Of a DNA stretch of 64,000 nt, positions 27,492 to 35,422 are shown in pieces. Both the position numbers and the translations under genes were made by a program. The stretch spans positions 1 through 64,000 of the forward strand of contig JBGAWK010000002.1 of assembly GCA_044227665.1 (NCBI GenBank). The letters are read 5' to 3'. The notes under the pieces were generated by a model. It saw only the letters and a list, made by a program, of their open reading frames with translations. It made no database searches and had not been told where the DNA came from. The first letter of the stretch is position 1. The number at the start of each line of letters is the position of its first letter. Source of the stretch: JBGAWK01 sp044227665 (GTDB lineage Bacteria > Bacteroidota > Bacteroidia > Chitinophagales > JADIYW01).

Positions 27492-28809
27492 TTACTATCC
27501 ATGATTTAGGTTTGAAGGACTCATGCTCCAAGGAAAGATTTCTTGTGCTGTCCAAAAATAATCTACTTCCTTTACCATTCAGAGAAGCATAAGAAATGGC
27601 ATAAACCTCGGGCTGTATATATCCTCTCTTCACATATACATCACGCAAGTGATGCGCATACTGCAATATCATATCGGGCTGTGTGCTCATCATCTTGATT
27701 TGATAAGGTGTGAGGTGGTTGTAGTTATCTACAAGGTCTCCTTGGAGATGATTTTTGTCTTTTATTACAAAGTTGGTATATGCCGCTTTCTCCATAAGCA
27801 TCACACGCCACGAAAATCGGTAACCTTCTTCTGTCCAAAATATATTTCCGGGATATAATAGATAGCGCCATGGGAATAATAGTTGAAAAATTATTAATGC
27901 ACCGATAATTATGGAATTTACAGCGGGATATTTTTCACTATAAATATTCATTTCTTGCTCATGATACCCGATTCTCCGCAGTATTTTTTTATGTACATTG
28001 TCACTAAAAAATAGAGAAGCCGCTAATATCATAATATACGGAAACATACCGATAGGAAACAGCCATCTAGTAAGTAAATGGAAAACAACGACAAAACAAT
28101 AGGCCCAAATTCTGGTTCGTTTCTGAGTAAGAAAGAAAAAAATGGTACAATCAAAAATACATCCTGTCCAACTGAAGAAATATGCTACCCATTTTTGAGT
28201 AAGCATATCTCCAATTATAGGATAGTTGTAACGAGCCTGCAACCATATCTTCAGTGGCAGAGCTTCCAGTAGCCAATCGTGATTGATTTTGGCTATGCCG
28301 GCATAAAAATATACGATGCCTATCATCAACTTAAGGCAATTTACTGTCCATGCCGGAACATGGGAGAAAGATTTTTCTTTAAATAATAAATTATCTATCG
28401 AGTAAGCCTTGCCTGCCGGCAAGAATATCAGTACAAATGCCACTATACTGACGAAATAGTAGTGATTGAGATAATTTGTTTTGTCTATTAATTCTGCATA
28501 AGTAAAGGTGATGAAAAAAAGTAAAGCTGAAAATCTGTACAGCAAACCTAATACGATACCTATAGCACCCAATACCATTAGTACAAATACCACATACATA
28601 CCATTCTGGCTCAATGGATGTATAAAATCAAAGCCATAATAAGTAAAAAAATAATTAGGAGTGATATAAAATTGTGTAATCCAGCCTTTATAAATAAATC
28701 TGAGCGTGCTAATCAATATCAATAGTCCAAACCCAACTCTAAATGTTAGAAGAGGTGTGATTGATATGGGATTTCTGACTAAATATTTATATATAAAAGT
28801 AGATGACAT
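27478..28809 (-). CDS. HTTM-domain membrane protein (vitamin K-dependent carboxylase-like)
   Basis: A 443-residue protein with horizontally transmembrane (HTTM) helices in the first 300 residues (LTFRVGFGLLILISTLRF, YFYAGIAKINHDWLLE near 165-180) and a soluble C-terminal domain (GYRFSWRVMLMEK...). The family includes vertebrate gamma-glutamyl carboxylase, but bacterial members are of unknown activity. It sits between an imelysin gene (13 bases upstream) and the TonB receptor (14-base overlap). In Bacteroidota this combination recurs, so it probably assists metal-uptake or periplasmic redox modification. The C-terminal third is variable in the family. Confidence 0.85.
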   Translation of the reverse strand: MSSTFIYKYLVRNPISITPLLTFRVGFGLLILISTLRFIYKGWITQFYITPNYFFTYYGFDFIHPLSQNGMYVVFVLMVLGAIGIVLGLLYRFSALLFFITFTYAELIDKTNYLNHYYFVSIVAFVLIFLPAGKAYSIDNLLFKEKSFSHVPAWTVNCLKLMIGIVYFYAGIAKINHDWLLEALPLKIWLQARYNYPIIGDMLTQKWVAYFFSWTGCIFDCTIFFFLTQKRTRIWAYCFVVVFHLLTRWLFPIGMFPYIMILAASLFFSDNVHKKILRRIGYHEQEMNIYSEKYPAVNSIIIGALIIFQLLFPWRYLLYPGNIFWTEEGYRFSWRVMLMEKAAYTNFVIKDKNHLQGDLVDNYNHLTPYQIKMMSTQPDMILQYAHHLRDVYVKRGYIQPEVYAISYASLNGKGSRLFLDSTRNLSLEHESFKPKSWIVNDKE

Positions 28810-28822
28810 GCCCTATTTATTC

Positions 28823-29893
28823 CTAATCACCGTCTGTATCTTGATAAGTTATCAAGATGCTCATTGCCGATGTCATATCAATCTTTATGAGTAATAACAA
28901 CTCCTGACAAGCGGCATAAAGGGCTTCTACTTCGGCTTTGTTATTCGTAATGTTATTTTCCAGAGTGCCGTCCATTGCCTGAGCCTTTGAAAGTATGTTG
29001 TCAACTTTCTGGATTATAGCTTTAGATAGAGCTTCATTATTGTATTTTGCGTCTATAGCATCTAAATATGTTAGGATGCCTTGTCCACTTTCACCTTGTA
29101 AATAACTTTTTAAGGCAGAAATATTTTGAATAAACATTTCTAGGGACTGCTTTGCGTAGTAAGTTTCTACTTTGTCTAATTGTGGTACTCCCAATGTACG
29201 TACACCTAGAGGAATACCCACTTTGCCATCACGAGCATATCTCTCAAAGTCGAGGTTTAATGCATTTACCATCATACCAAGCGCACTGTTTACATCCAAT
29301 CCTTGTGCTTCTATAAATGTCTTATAATAATTAGAACCAGTAGGCTTCCATGTATGATGTACAGTGCTTATAAGTCTTTTTACCTCTGACGCTACAGCCA
29401 ATAAATAGGTTTTTCTATTGGTATCGCTAAGCCACAATACGATCTGTGCGCTCGTAGTCCCTGTACCAAATAGCATGTATTCAAGTGCTGGAAGCCCCTT
29501 AGAGCGATTAGCGATAGCTGGAAGAGCGTACGACCCTGATTGTATTATGATATGTATATTCGCTGTATCTGTAGGATAAGTATTGATATTTTCTCTTAAA
29601 CTGTAATCTTCGGCGGGGCCAAACTCTAGAAACGAGATGCCTTGAAGTGTTCCATATAGGTGTATCAGCGCCTGCTGGGCAGCTAGGAGATTTAGGGTGT
29701 CAGGGTTTTCAATAAAAGTATTTATGGCAGACTCCAGTTGTGTGGCATTGGTTTCAGCATCGTTATATTTTGCTACAATGATATTGCCATAATTTTCTAT
29801 CAGAGCTTTTCTGTCCATATCTTTATTCTCTGTATTCTCTTTGCCACATGAGAAGAGGCATAGGCTGAAAATAAGGGGGAAGAATTTTTTCAT
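28823..29893 (-). CDS. Imelysin-family lipoprotein (M75, iron-regulated)
   Basis: A 356-residue lipoprotein (lipobox FSLCLFSC, acylated Cys16). The imelysin-peptidase-like four-helix fold is supported by the helical pattern and by KGLPALEYMLFG, the family's GxHxxE-like segment, here with Pro-Ala in place of the His position, as in non-catalytic members such as EfeO-like proteins. Such proteins bind or present iron in the periplasm. The gene follows the DUF4856 lipoprotein by 10 bases and precedes the HTTM gene by 13, one operon. Peptidase activity is doubtful. Confidence 0.88.
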   Translation of the reverse strand: MKKFFPLIFSLCLFSCGKENTENKDMDRKALIENYGNIIVAKYNDAETNATQLESAINTFIENPDTLNLLAAQQALIHLYGTLQGISFLEFGPAEDYSLRENINTYPTDTANIHIIIQSGSYALPAIANRSKGLPALEYMLFGTGTTSAQIVLWLSDTNRKTYLLAVASEVKRLISTVHHTWKPTGSNYYKTFIEAQGLDVNSALGMMVNALNLDFERYARDGKVGIPLGVRTLGVPQLDKVETYYAKQSLEMFIQNISALKSYLQGESGQGILTYLDAIDAKYNNEALSKAIIQKVDNILSKAQAMDGTLENNITNNKAEVEALYAACQELLLLIKIDMTSAMSILITYQDTDGD

Positions 29894-29903
29894 GTCTTAA
29901 GAA

Positions 29904-31016
29904 TTATAAGGTTGTCTTTATAGCGTTAAGTCCATATATATCACTCAGCGTGTCTCTTAGCCAAGTAATATCTGTAGAGGTCAAATGTGCAATGGATAGC
30001 TTATCCTCCTGATAAAATTTATTTGTAACCAAGGCATAATCAGAATTTGATATCTTTTTGCCTGAATTATATTTTAAGGCTAGGATGAATCCATAAGCCT
30101 CTGAAAGGGTATGACATTTTATAGCATAGTCACTAAGGGCTGCTTGCCCTTGATTGAGATAGCTTATCGCACTACATACATGTATTAACTCTAGATTTTT
30201 GCGTATATCTGCTGCTGCTTCGTCGCGTGCTGGGTAATCTTTTCTGTTGATAGCATCTCTACCCTTGATAAATGCAGTAAGCAGATTATTGGGTACATTC
30301 AAGGCCTTCGCTTTTTCCATATATATGCCATAAAAACTGAGTAACCCTGCTGTCTTTACAGAGTCGTAATTTGTATTGCTGAGAAGGGTAGGGATACCTA
30401 CATATCCGAAGGCTTCGTCCCAATAATGCTGCATGTCGGTGCCTTCCCCACTTACGATACTATCATTGTCCGCAAAGTCTAGTTTGGATTTCGTAGTATA
30501 TTCTTCTGCTATTCGATAGTAGAAGATAGCACCCATTAGTCCTTTCTGTATGATTTGTGCATATTCCACGCCTTGTTCATTGAGGAGGTATTTCTTGGTA
30601 GCATCTGTAGTAGATATAGCAACGCCTGCTTCCCCGAAGGTAGTAATTGTATTAGAATACGATGAAGATACAGAGGCTATATTGCCAAATAATTGATTAA
30701 AGTAAAAGATATCTCCAGAATAAGTTTTATCTCTTAATTGTTTGCCAGAGGTATTCAAAATAGTGGAAGTAAATGGATTACTATTATTCGAATACATATT
30801 AATCAAAATATTGCTATCCAATTGTTGGATTGTGCCCTTTTTCATTTCATTTACAATTTCTGTAAGCATTGCCAATCTGAATTTTTGACCTTCATAGTTT
30901 ACATTCGTAAAATTGTAAGTAGTTGGTAGCAGAATATTGGGAAGTTGATTTTCTTCTTCTTTGCAAGAGACAATGCTTAAAAGTAGCATCAGAAAGTAAC
31001 CGATTTTAGAATTCAT
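29904..31016 (-). CDS. DUF4856-family lipoprotein, first gene of iron-type operon
   Basis: A 370-residue lipoprotein (lipobox LLSIVSC, Cys18). DUF4856 hallmarks are present: YNF.NVNYEGQKFRLAML-type opening and MQHYWDEAFGY in the middle (near 195). The family is restricted mainly to Bacteroidota and accompanies imelysin and TonB receptors; its function is unknown but it likely binds the same metal complex as its operon partners at the outer membrane. The upstream region carries a good -7/-33 promoter and a 23-bp palindrome near the predicted transcript start, implying metal-dependent control. Confidence 0.85.
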   Translation of the reverse strand: MNSKIGYFLMLLLSIVSCKEEENQLPNILLPTTYNFTNVNYEGQKFRLAMLTEIVNEMKKGTIQQLDSNILINMYSNNSNPFTSTILNTSGKQLRDKTYSGDIFYFNQLFGNIASVSSSYSNTITTFGEAGVAISTTDATKKYLLNEQGVEYAQIIQKGLMGAIFYYRIAEEYTTKSKLDFADNDSIVSGEGTDMQHYWDEAFGYVGIPTLLSNTNYDSVKTAGLLSFYGIYMEKAKALNVPNNLLTAFIKGRDAINRKDYPARDEAAADIRKNLELIHVCSAISYLNQGQAALSDYAIKCHTLSEAYGFILALKYNSGKKISNSDYALVTNKFYQEDKLSIAHLTSTDITWLRDTLSDIYGLNAIKTTL

Positions 31017-31023
31017 ATTATAT

Positions 31024-31046
31024 TTATTTAGACTAATTATAAATAA
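31024..31046. promoter_or_regulatory. Palindromic operator candidate of the iron-type operon
   Basis: TTATTTA (31024-31030) and TAAATAA (31040-31046) are perfect inverted 7-mers with a 9-base spacer. The site overlaps the transcript start predicted from the -7 box, 8 bases from the DUF4856 ATG. Its size and AT-rich arms fit a Fur-family metalloregulator site, but no regulator gene is nearby. Confidence 0.45.
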
Positions 31047-31051
31047 GGATA

Positions 31052-31082
31052 CAAAAATAAGAACACTTTTGGTATTTACAAG
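31052..31082 (-). promoter_or_regulatory. Promoter of the DUF4856-imelysin-HTTM-TonB operon
   Basis: On the minus strand, TATTTTTG (31052-31059) is a perfect -7 box and CTTG (31079-31082) stands in for the -33 TTTG with the preferred 19-base gap. The predicted start is near 31045, inside the palindrome described at 31024-31046. Confidence 0.6.
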
Positions 31083-31208
31083 TGTGATGAGCTACTAAAA
31101 TTTAGGTAATTATTAATTGTATTGTGTATGATATTCTTTATTATAAATTAAAATGATGTGTAAATAACACATCGTATAATGCGCTACTTTAGCAAAAAAA
31201 TGCTACAA

Positions 31209-32279
31209 ATGAAAGTACACAACTTTGGTGCAGGACCTAGTATATTGCCGAAAGAAGTTTTTGAAGAGGCTGCAAAGGCAGTTTTAGAATTTGGAAATAC
31301 AGGACTCTCAATTCTAGAAATTTCGCACCGAAGTAGTGCATTTGAAGAAGTATTGGAGAAAAGTATTAATATGATAAGGACTTTGTTACAAGTTCCTGAA
31401 GAGTATGACGTCATATTTGTACAAGGAGGTGCCAGCTCACATTTTAGTATGGTACCTTATAATATCTTGCCGCAAGGAGCAAAAGCCGCCTACTTGGATA
31501 CAGGAGTGTGGTCTGCCAAAGCTATCAAGGAAGCAAAAATCTATGGCGAACCTATTGTAGTGGCATCATCTAAAGAAAGTATTTATAATCATATACCTAC
31601 CGCTTATACTATACCTGAGGATGCTGTTTATTTTCATATTACTACCAATAATACAATTTATGGCACACAAATCCATGAACTTCCTCAATCACCCATACCT
31701 ATAGTTGCAGATATGTCTTCCGATATATTTAGCAAAGTACTGGATGTATCTAAATATGGAATGATTTACGCCGGAGCGCAGAAGAATTTAGGACCAGCAG
31801 GTGTGACGATAGCCATTATAAGGAAAGGACTATTGAATCATACTGGGAGAAAACTATCCACTATGTGGGATTACCAAACTCATATAGATAATAATTCGAA
31901 TTATAATACACCTCCTGTCTTTGCTATATATGTATGTATGCTTACCCTACAATGGCTTACAGATAATGGAGGAATAGCGGCAGTGGAAGCTAAAAATAAT
32001 GCCAAAGCAAAAGCCCTATATGAAGAGATAGACCGCAATACAAAATTCAGAGGTCATGCAGAGGCAAAAGACCGTTCCAAGATGAACGTCACTTTTGTAT
32101 GCAACAATCCTGAGGATGAAAATATCTTCAAGCAGATGTGTAAAGAAAGAAACATCATAGGTGTAGAAGGTCATCGAACTACAGGAGGCTTCAGAGCGTC
32201 CTTATATAATGCACTGCCCATGGAGAGTGTGCAAGTGCTTATAGAAACCATGCAAAAATTCGAGAACCTTATTCTGTAA
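31209..32279 (+). CDS. serC: Phosphoserine aminotransferase
   Basis: A 356-residue PLP enzyme that converts 3-phosphohydroxypyruvate to phosphoserine in serine synthesis and acts in pyridoxal 5'-phosphate synthesis. MKVHNFGAGPSILP is the standard family N-terminus, so ATG 31209 is chosen over upstream ATGs at 31179 and 31200. The PLP lysine is in GAQKNLGPAG (near 190). The C-terminal VEGHRTTGGFRASLYNA is characteristic. A -7-like TACTTTAG sits at 31185-31192. Its 3' end overlaps the convergent methyltransferase by 11 bases. Confidence 0.97.
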   Translation: MKVHNFGAGPSILPKEVFEEAAKAVLEFGNTGLSILEISHRSSAFEEVLEKSINMIRTLLQVPEEYDVIFVQGGASSHFSMVPYNILPQGAKAAYLDTGVWSAKAIKEAKIYGEPIVVASSKESIYNHIPTAYTIPEDAVYFHITTNNTIYGTQIHELPQSPIPIVADMSSDIFSKVLDVSKYGMIYAGAQKNLGPAGVTIAIIRKGLLNHTGRKLSTMWDYQTHIDNNSNYNTPPVFAIYVCMLTLQWLTDNGGIAAVEAKNNAKAKALYEEIDRNTKFRGHAEAKDRSKMNVTFVCNNPEDENIFKQMCKERNIIGVEGHRTTGGFRASLYNALPMESVQVLIETMQKFENLIL

Positions 32280-33057
32280 GTTTCCTACTGATAAAATTAA
32301 AATCTTTCTGCTGTAGAGATCTTTTACTGGCAAAGAGTTTATTCTTAATACCATGAAGGCGCAAAGGATATTGTAGCGGATTGTACCGAAAATTTTTCTT
32401 AGTGAGAAGATGTAAGTTGTTCTTAGAATACAGATTACAGGAGAAAATAGACGCAATTTTTTCTAAGGTCTTCATACTGTAGAATGAAATATGTTGACCA
32501 ACATCGGGGATAAAGTACCACCAATCCTTGGTTGAACTTATTATAGAGTCAGGGATTAATTCAGTACTAAACAATATAGAATCAGATTGTTCAAATAAGT
32601 GGGTGAGTGATTCCAAAGGATTTTCTAAATGCTCCATCACCTCAAATGCAGTAATTAATTCGATTTTGTATTTGGAATCTTCCTCAAGATCACTATAATC
32701 AAAATATAGACAAAATAAATTATCACAATATAAATCATAACGGTAAAAATCAAAGCCTTTGTCTCGCATCATTCTTGCCAGCATCCCATACCCCCCACCA
32801 AAATCTAAGAACTTACCCATCACATTAAAGTTTTTTGTTATCAAAGAGGAGGTAACCGATGAAAACCAAATATTCCTATCAATATATCCTAAATCTAAAG
32901 GCGAGATAGCATGTTCGTAAGCTTCATCCAACCAGTAAGGAGTTTCAGTTTGAATAAAATCACATACATTACAGCGGTAATATGAAACATCATACTTATT
33001 TAGAACCGTAGCCTTAAAGAGAAGAGAAGCGTTTTTGTTACAAATATTACATTTCAT
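32269..33057 (-). CDS. Class I SAM methyltransferase with N-terminal zinc ribbon
   Basis: A 262-residue protein starting with two CxxC knuckles (CNIC at residues 3-6, CNVC at about 29-32), a zinc-binding ribbon seen on sugar or phospho-lipid C-methyltransferases and related enzymes. The SAM-binding core is FLDFGGGYGML (near 85), with later motif ITAFEVMEHLENP. It is of the UbiE/COQ5 methyltransferase-like class; zinc-ribbon members usually act on polysaccharide precursors or modified nucleosides. It stands alone beside serC and the long gap, so no partner indicates its substrate. Confidence 0.8.
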   Translation of the reverse strand: MKCNICNKNASLLFKATVLNKYDVSYYRCNVCDFIQTETPYWLDEAYEHAISPLDLGYIDRNIWFSSVTSSLITKNFNVMGKFLDFGGGYGMLARMMRDKGFDFYRYDLYCDNLFCLYFDYSDLEEDSKYKIELITAFEVMEHLENPLESLTHLFEQSDSILFSTELIPDSIISSTKDWWYFIPDVGQHISFYSMKTLEKIASIFSCNLYSKNNLHLLTKKNFRYNPLQYPLRLHGIKNKLFASKRSLQQKDFNFISRKLTE

Positions 33058-33450
33058 TAATACAAAGCTAGATATAATTCATCTAAATCCCATTGGGGGT
33101 GTAAAAATGAAGACACTATTATTTTTAAGATAACCTACTTTCTAATTCTATAGACTCCATAAAATCAGTATCTTCTATCCTATTTATACTTCATCCTGAA
33201 TTTTACTAGCCTATGATGAATTTGAATATACTTTTGTATAAAATTCATTTGTAATATAGGGTATTAAATCATATACCCAAAATAGCCCTTTAGAAAATAT
33301 AAGTTGCGTTTATTTCAAAAGTTTTGTTGCAGCATCACCTCTATGTGTCACATTATCAGCACTTCATGATTAGCGACAACTTCAAGTGTTTTTGATTTCC
33401 GTTTCTCAGGATAGCCTCTTTCAAGTTTTATGTCATTTTAGGATAGCTAA

Positions 33451-33624
33451 TTAGTAATCAATATCGGTGGGTTCTTTCACCATCAATACTAGGCAGTTAA
33501 ATTTTGGGATGATATGATGACGAGGCAGCTCTAGACTTTGCTGTGGGTACGTTTTGTTTGTACCTTGACCGGAACGTGGGGATGTATTTTCCCGTTGCAC
33601 TGCACTAGGCCCATTTGCTTGCAT
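33451..33624 (-). CDS. Possible 57-residue ORF or gene remnant
   Basis: On the minus strand an ATG at 33624 opens a 57-residue frame rich in Pro, Gln, Ser and Thr (starts MQANGPSAVQREN; ends KEPTDIDY). The frame is open upstream to about 33683 without a better start. Local GC is higher than in the rest of the gap. The family is not recognised. It might be a real small protein, the end of a decayed gene or chance. Confidence 0.2.
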   Translation of the reverse strand: MQANGPSAVQRENTSPRSGQGTNKTYPQQSLELPRHHIIPKFNCLVLMVKEPTDIDY

Positions 33625-33642
33625 CTCATGTAAAATTTGGCG

Positions 33643-33694
33643 TAAGCTGTTTTCGTAACAACGTATAAAAAATTATACAATACGCTACAGCTTA
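33643..33694. terminator. Nested inverted repeat after the pseudouridine synthase gene
   Basis: Outer arms TAAGCTG (33643-33649) and CAGCTTA (33688-33694) enclose a perfect GTATAA (33663-33668)/TTATAC (33673-33678) stem with an AAAA loop. It lies 10 bases past the minus-strand stop at 33705 and is followed on the plus strand by TTTTT. It may terminate in both directions, but the long outer loop makes this uncertain. Confidence 0.45.
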
Positions 33695-33704
33695 TTTTTG
33701 ATTA

Positions 33705-34412
33705 TTAGAATAATGGAGTCTCATATACTCGAGTTTCAAACCATTTCCACAAAGCCTCATCTGGCACGGGAGCCGTGACGGTAATCCATTCCTTCTTTAC
33801 AGGGTGTAAAAATGTGACCTCGCGGGCATGTAGGTGTATGTTGCCGTCTTTGTTGGTGCGTTCTGCGCCGTACTTGATGTCGCCTTTTATGGGGCAGCCC
33901 ATAGAGGAAAGCTGCACTCTTATTTGGTGATGTCTCCCTGTATGAGGATTAATTTCTAGCAGATGATAATTATCTGACGACAGCAGGAGACGATAATCCA
34001 ATGTACATAGCTTGGCTTCTTTATACGGCTGCGTATAGGCAAAGCTCTTCCTCTGCTTCGCATCTTTCCACAGATAGTGCGTGAGTGTCCCTGTGTGCTG
34101 TTGTGGTTTGTTTTTGGTAACAGCCCAATAGGTTTTTTTTACCCCTTTGTCTTTAAACTGCTGGGACATACGCTCCAAGGCTTTACTTGTTCGTGCCATG
34201 ATAAGCACGCCAGAGACGGGTCTGTCTATACGGTGTACGATACCTAAAAATACTTCTCCGAGCTTCTGATATTTCTCTTTGATATAGGTTTTTACGCTAT
34301 CTCCAATAGTGCTATCTCCGGTTTCATCACCTTGTGCCAGTACATTATACGGCTTATTGACGATGATAAGGTGATTGTCTTCATACAATATCTCAGGAAT
34401 ATGCTTATTCAT
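33705..34412 (-). CDS. RluA-family pseudouridine synthase
   Basis: A 235-residue enzyme converting uridine to pseudouridine in RNA (the family includes RluA, RluC, RluD, TruC). The catalytic motif HRIDRPVSG contains the conserved Asp (near residue 62). Later motifs LLEINPHTGRHHQIRVQ and ATHLHAREV-like INIHLHAREV are at the expected positions. The N-terminal S4 domain of RluC/RluD is absent, suggesting an RluA/TruC-like short form. The exact target uridine cannot be told. A nested inverted repeat follows the stop. Confidence 0.92.
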   Translation of the reverse strand: MNKHIPEILYEDNHLIIVNKPYNVLAQGDETGDSTIGDSVKTYIKEKYQKLGEVFLGIVHRIDRPVSGVLIMARTSKALERMSQQFKDKGVKKTYWAVTKNKPQQHTGTLTHYLWKDAKQRKSFAYTQPYKEAKLCTLDYRLLLSSDNYHLLEINPHTGRHHQIRVQLSSMGCPIKGDIKYGAERTNKDGNIHLHAREVTFLHPVKKEWITVTAPVPDEALWKWFETRVYETPLF

Positions 34413-34460
34413 TATCTACTTTGGTGAATAAATTATGTAATTAATCAATACTATCACTAC

Positions 34461-34468
34461 TATTTTTG
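34461..34468 (+). promoter_or_regulatory. -7 box of the 34.5-kb gene
   Basis: TATTTTTG is a perfect TAnnTTTG and predicts a start near 34475. This rules out a TTG start at 34466 and supports ATG 34484. No clear -33 element is present. Confidence 0.55.
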
Positions 34469-34483
34469 ACAAAAATAATAATA

Positions 34484-35008
34484 ATGGAATTAGGAATAGG
34501 TACTCGATTGGAACATCCAAAATTTGGTAAAGGTGTAATCATAGATGCTGACGAGCATATCTACACTGTATATTTTACAGACAAAGGTGAAGTAGAAATA
34601 TCTAGATCATTTGATGGCTGGATAATTATAAAGATGGTAGAAAAAGATCCCGACAATGTTTCGTGGGAGAATATCCAAAAGACCCTCCGCAGTATCATTG
34701 CTCCCATAGCTGACCCTTTGGAACGCATAGAAATAGGCGAAAAATGGATGGGAGGTACTATCACTATGAAGCCAGGCAAAACAGACCTACAGGCTAAGGA
34801 AATACCTATTCAAACATTTTTTAATAAAATTATCATGATTAGAGACCGCATGAGGGTGTTGGAGCAGAAGATTAATGCATCTAACCTCTCTGAGGAGGAG
34901 AAGATAGACTTGCAACAGTATATTACTAGAAGTTATGGCTCTCTTACTACCTTCAATGTGCTATTCCGCTATAAAGAAGACCAATTCAAAGGTACAGGCA
35001 GTGAATAA
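34484..35008 (+). CDS. Conserved hypothetical protein with an SH3-like N-terminus
   Basis: A 174-residue cytoplasmic protein. The opening (GTRLEHPKFGKGVIID, then YTVYF and ISRSFDGW) is a small beta-barrel of the kind that binds nucleic acid or protein (CarD/SH3-like), followed by a helical domain (IEIGEKWMGG, RMRVLEQKINASNLSEEEK). ATG 34484 is chosen because a promoter -7 box overlaps the earlier TTG. The family is present in Bacteroidota but its function is unknown to me. The decayed hydrolase follows after 86 bases. Confidence 0.6.
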   Translation: MELGIGTRLEHPKFGKGVIIDADEHIYTVYFTDKGEVEISRSFDGWIIIKMVEKDPDNVSWENIQKTLRSIIAPIADPLERIEIGEKWMGGTITMKPGKTDLQAKEIPIQTFFNKIIMIRDRMRVLEQKINASNLSEEEKIDLQQYITRSYGSLTTFNVLFRYKEDQFKGTGSE

Positions 35009-35094
35009 CTTGTTCTCCCAAAATTTTATTGATAATTGCCTTTGCGAACTTTATAAAATCTATTTCTTTCTAACATCATAATCTATTGTAATAA

Positions 35095-35417
35095 ATGGAA
35101 AAAGAGACGTTTGAAGTCATCTGTGACGATGGTGTACAATTGAAAGGCATATTATTTATTCCTAAAAATCCAGAAGCTGTAGTATAAATGAATTGTGCCA
35201 CAGGTACTAAAAAGAAATTTATATAAGTTTACTAAGTTTCCTTCCCAAAAACAACTATCTATGCTGCCTTTGGGATTATAGGGGAAGGGGTAATTCCACA
35301 GCAAAGGATCTTACAAATTGCAACTTCACCTATTCAGATTACGACCTTAAAGATATGCCTACCATACAAAGGGTATCTTCAAAGATTAGATTCTTGGCTA
35401 CAAACCTCCATACTTGA
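35095..35417 (+). pseudogene. Decayed alpha/beta-hydrolase (serine aminopeptidase S33-like)
   Basis: Frame-by-frame reading recovers a hydrolase N-terminus: from ATG 35095 the frame encodes KETFEVICDDGVQLKGIL and then hits TAA right after NPEAVV; it resumes as MNCATGTKKK. A frameshift in the A-rich run follows, and the third frame continues SLLSFLPKNNYLCCLWDYRG (oxyanion/strand region) and then NFTYSDYDLKDMP, ending at TGA 35415-35417. The family usually runs to about 280 residues, so the nucleophile elbow and the catalytic His part are gone. At least one nonsense codon, one frameshift and a 3' truncation show a dead gene. Confidence 0.8.
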
Positions 35418-35422
35418 TTAAG

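Larger units (their letters stand above)
33058..33704. other. Hairpin-rich 0.65-kb intergenic gap
   Basis: No clear gene, but several inverted repeats: 33216-33248 (8-bp ATGAATTT/AAATTCAT arms plus an inner 5-bp TATAC/GTATA stem), 33259-33278 (GGGTAT/ATACCC), 33546-33564 (GGTAC/GTACC) and 33643-33694. At 33341-33354 it shares the 14-mer CTATGTGTCACATT with the lon/aconitase gap (17348-17361). A 57-residue frame on the minus strand is listed separately. The region may be a decayed locus or hold small RNAs. Confidence 0.5.
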
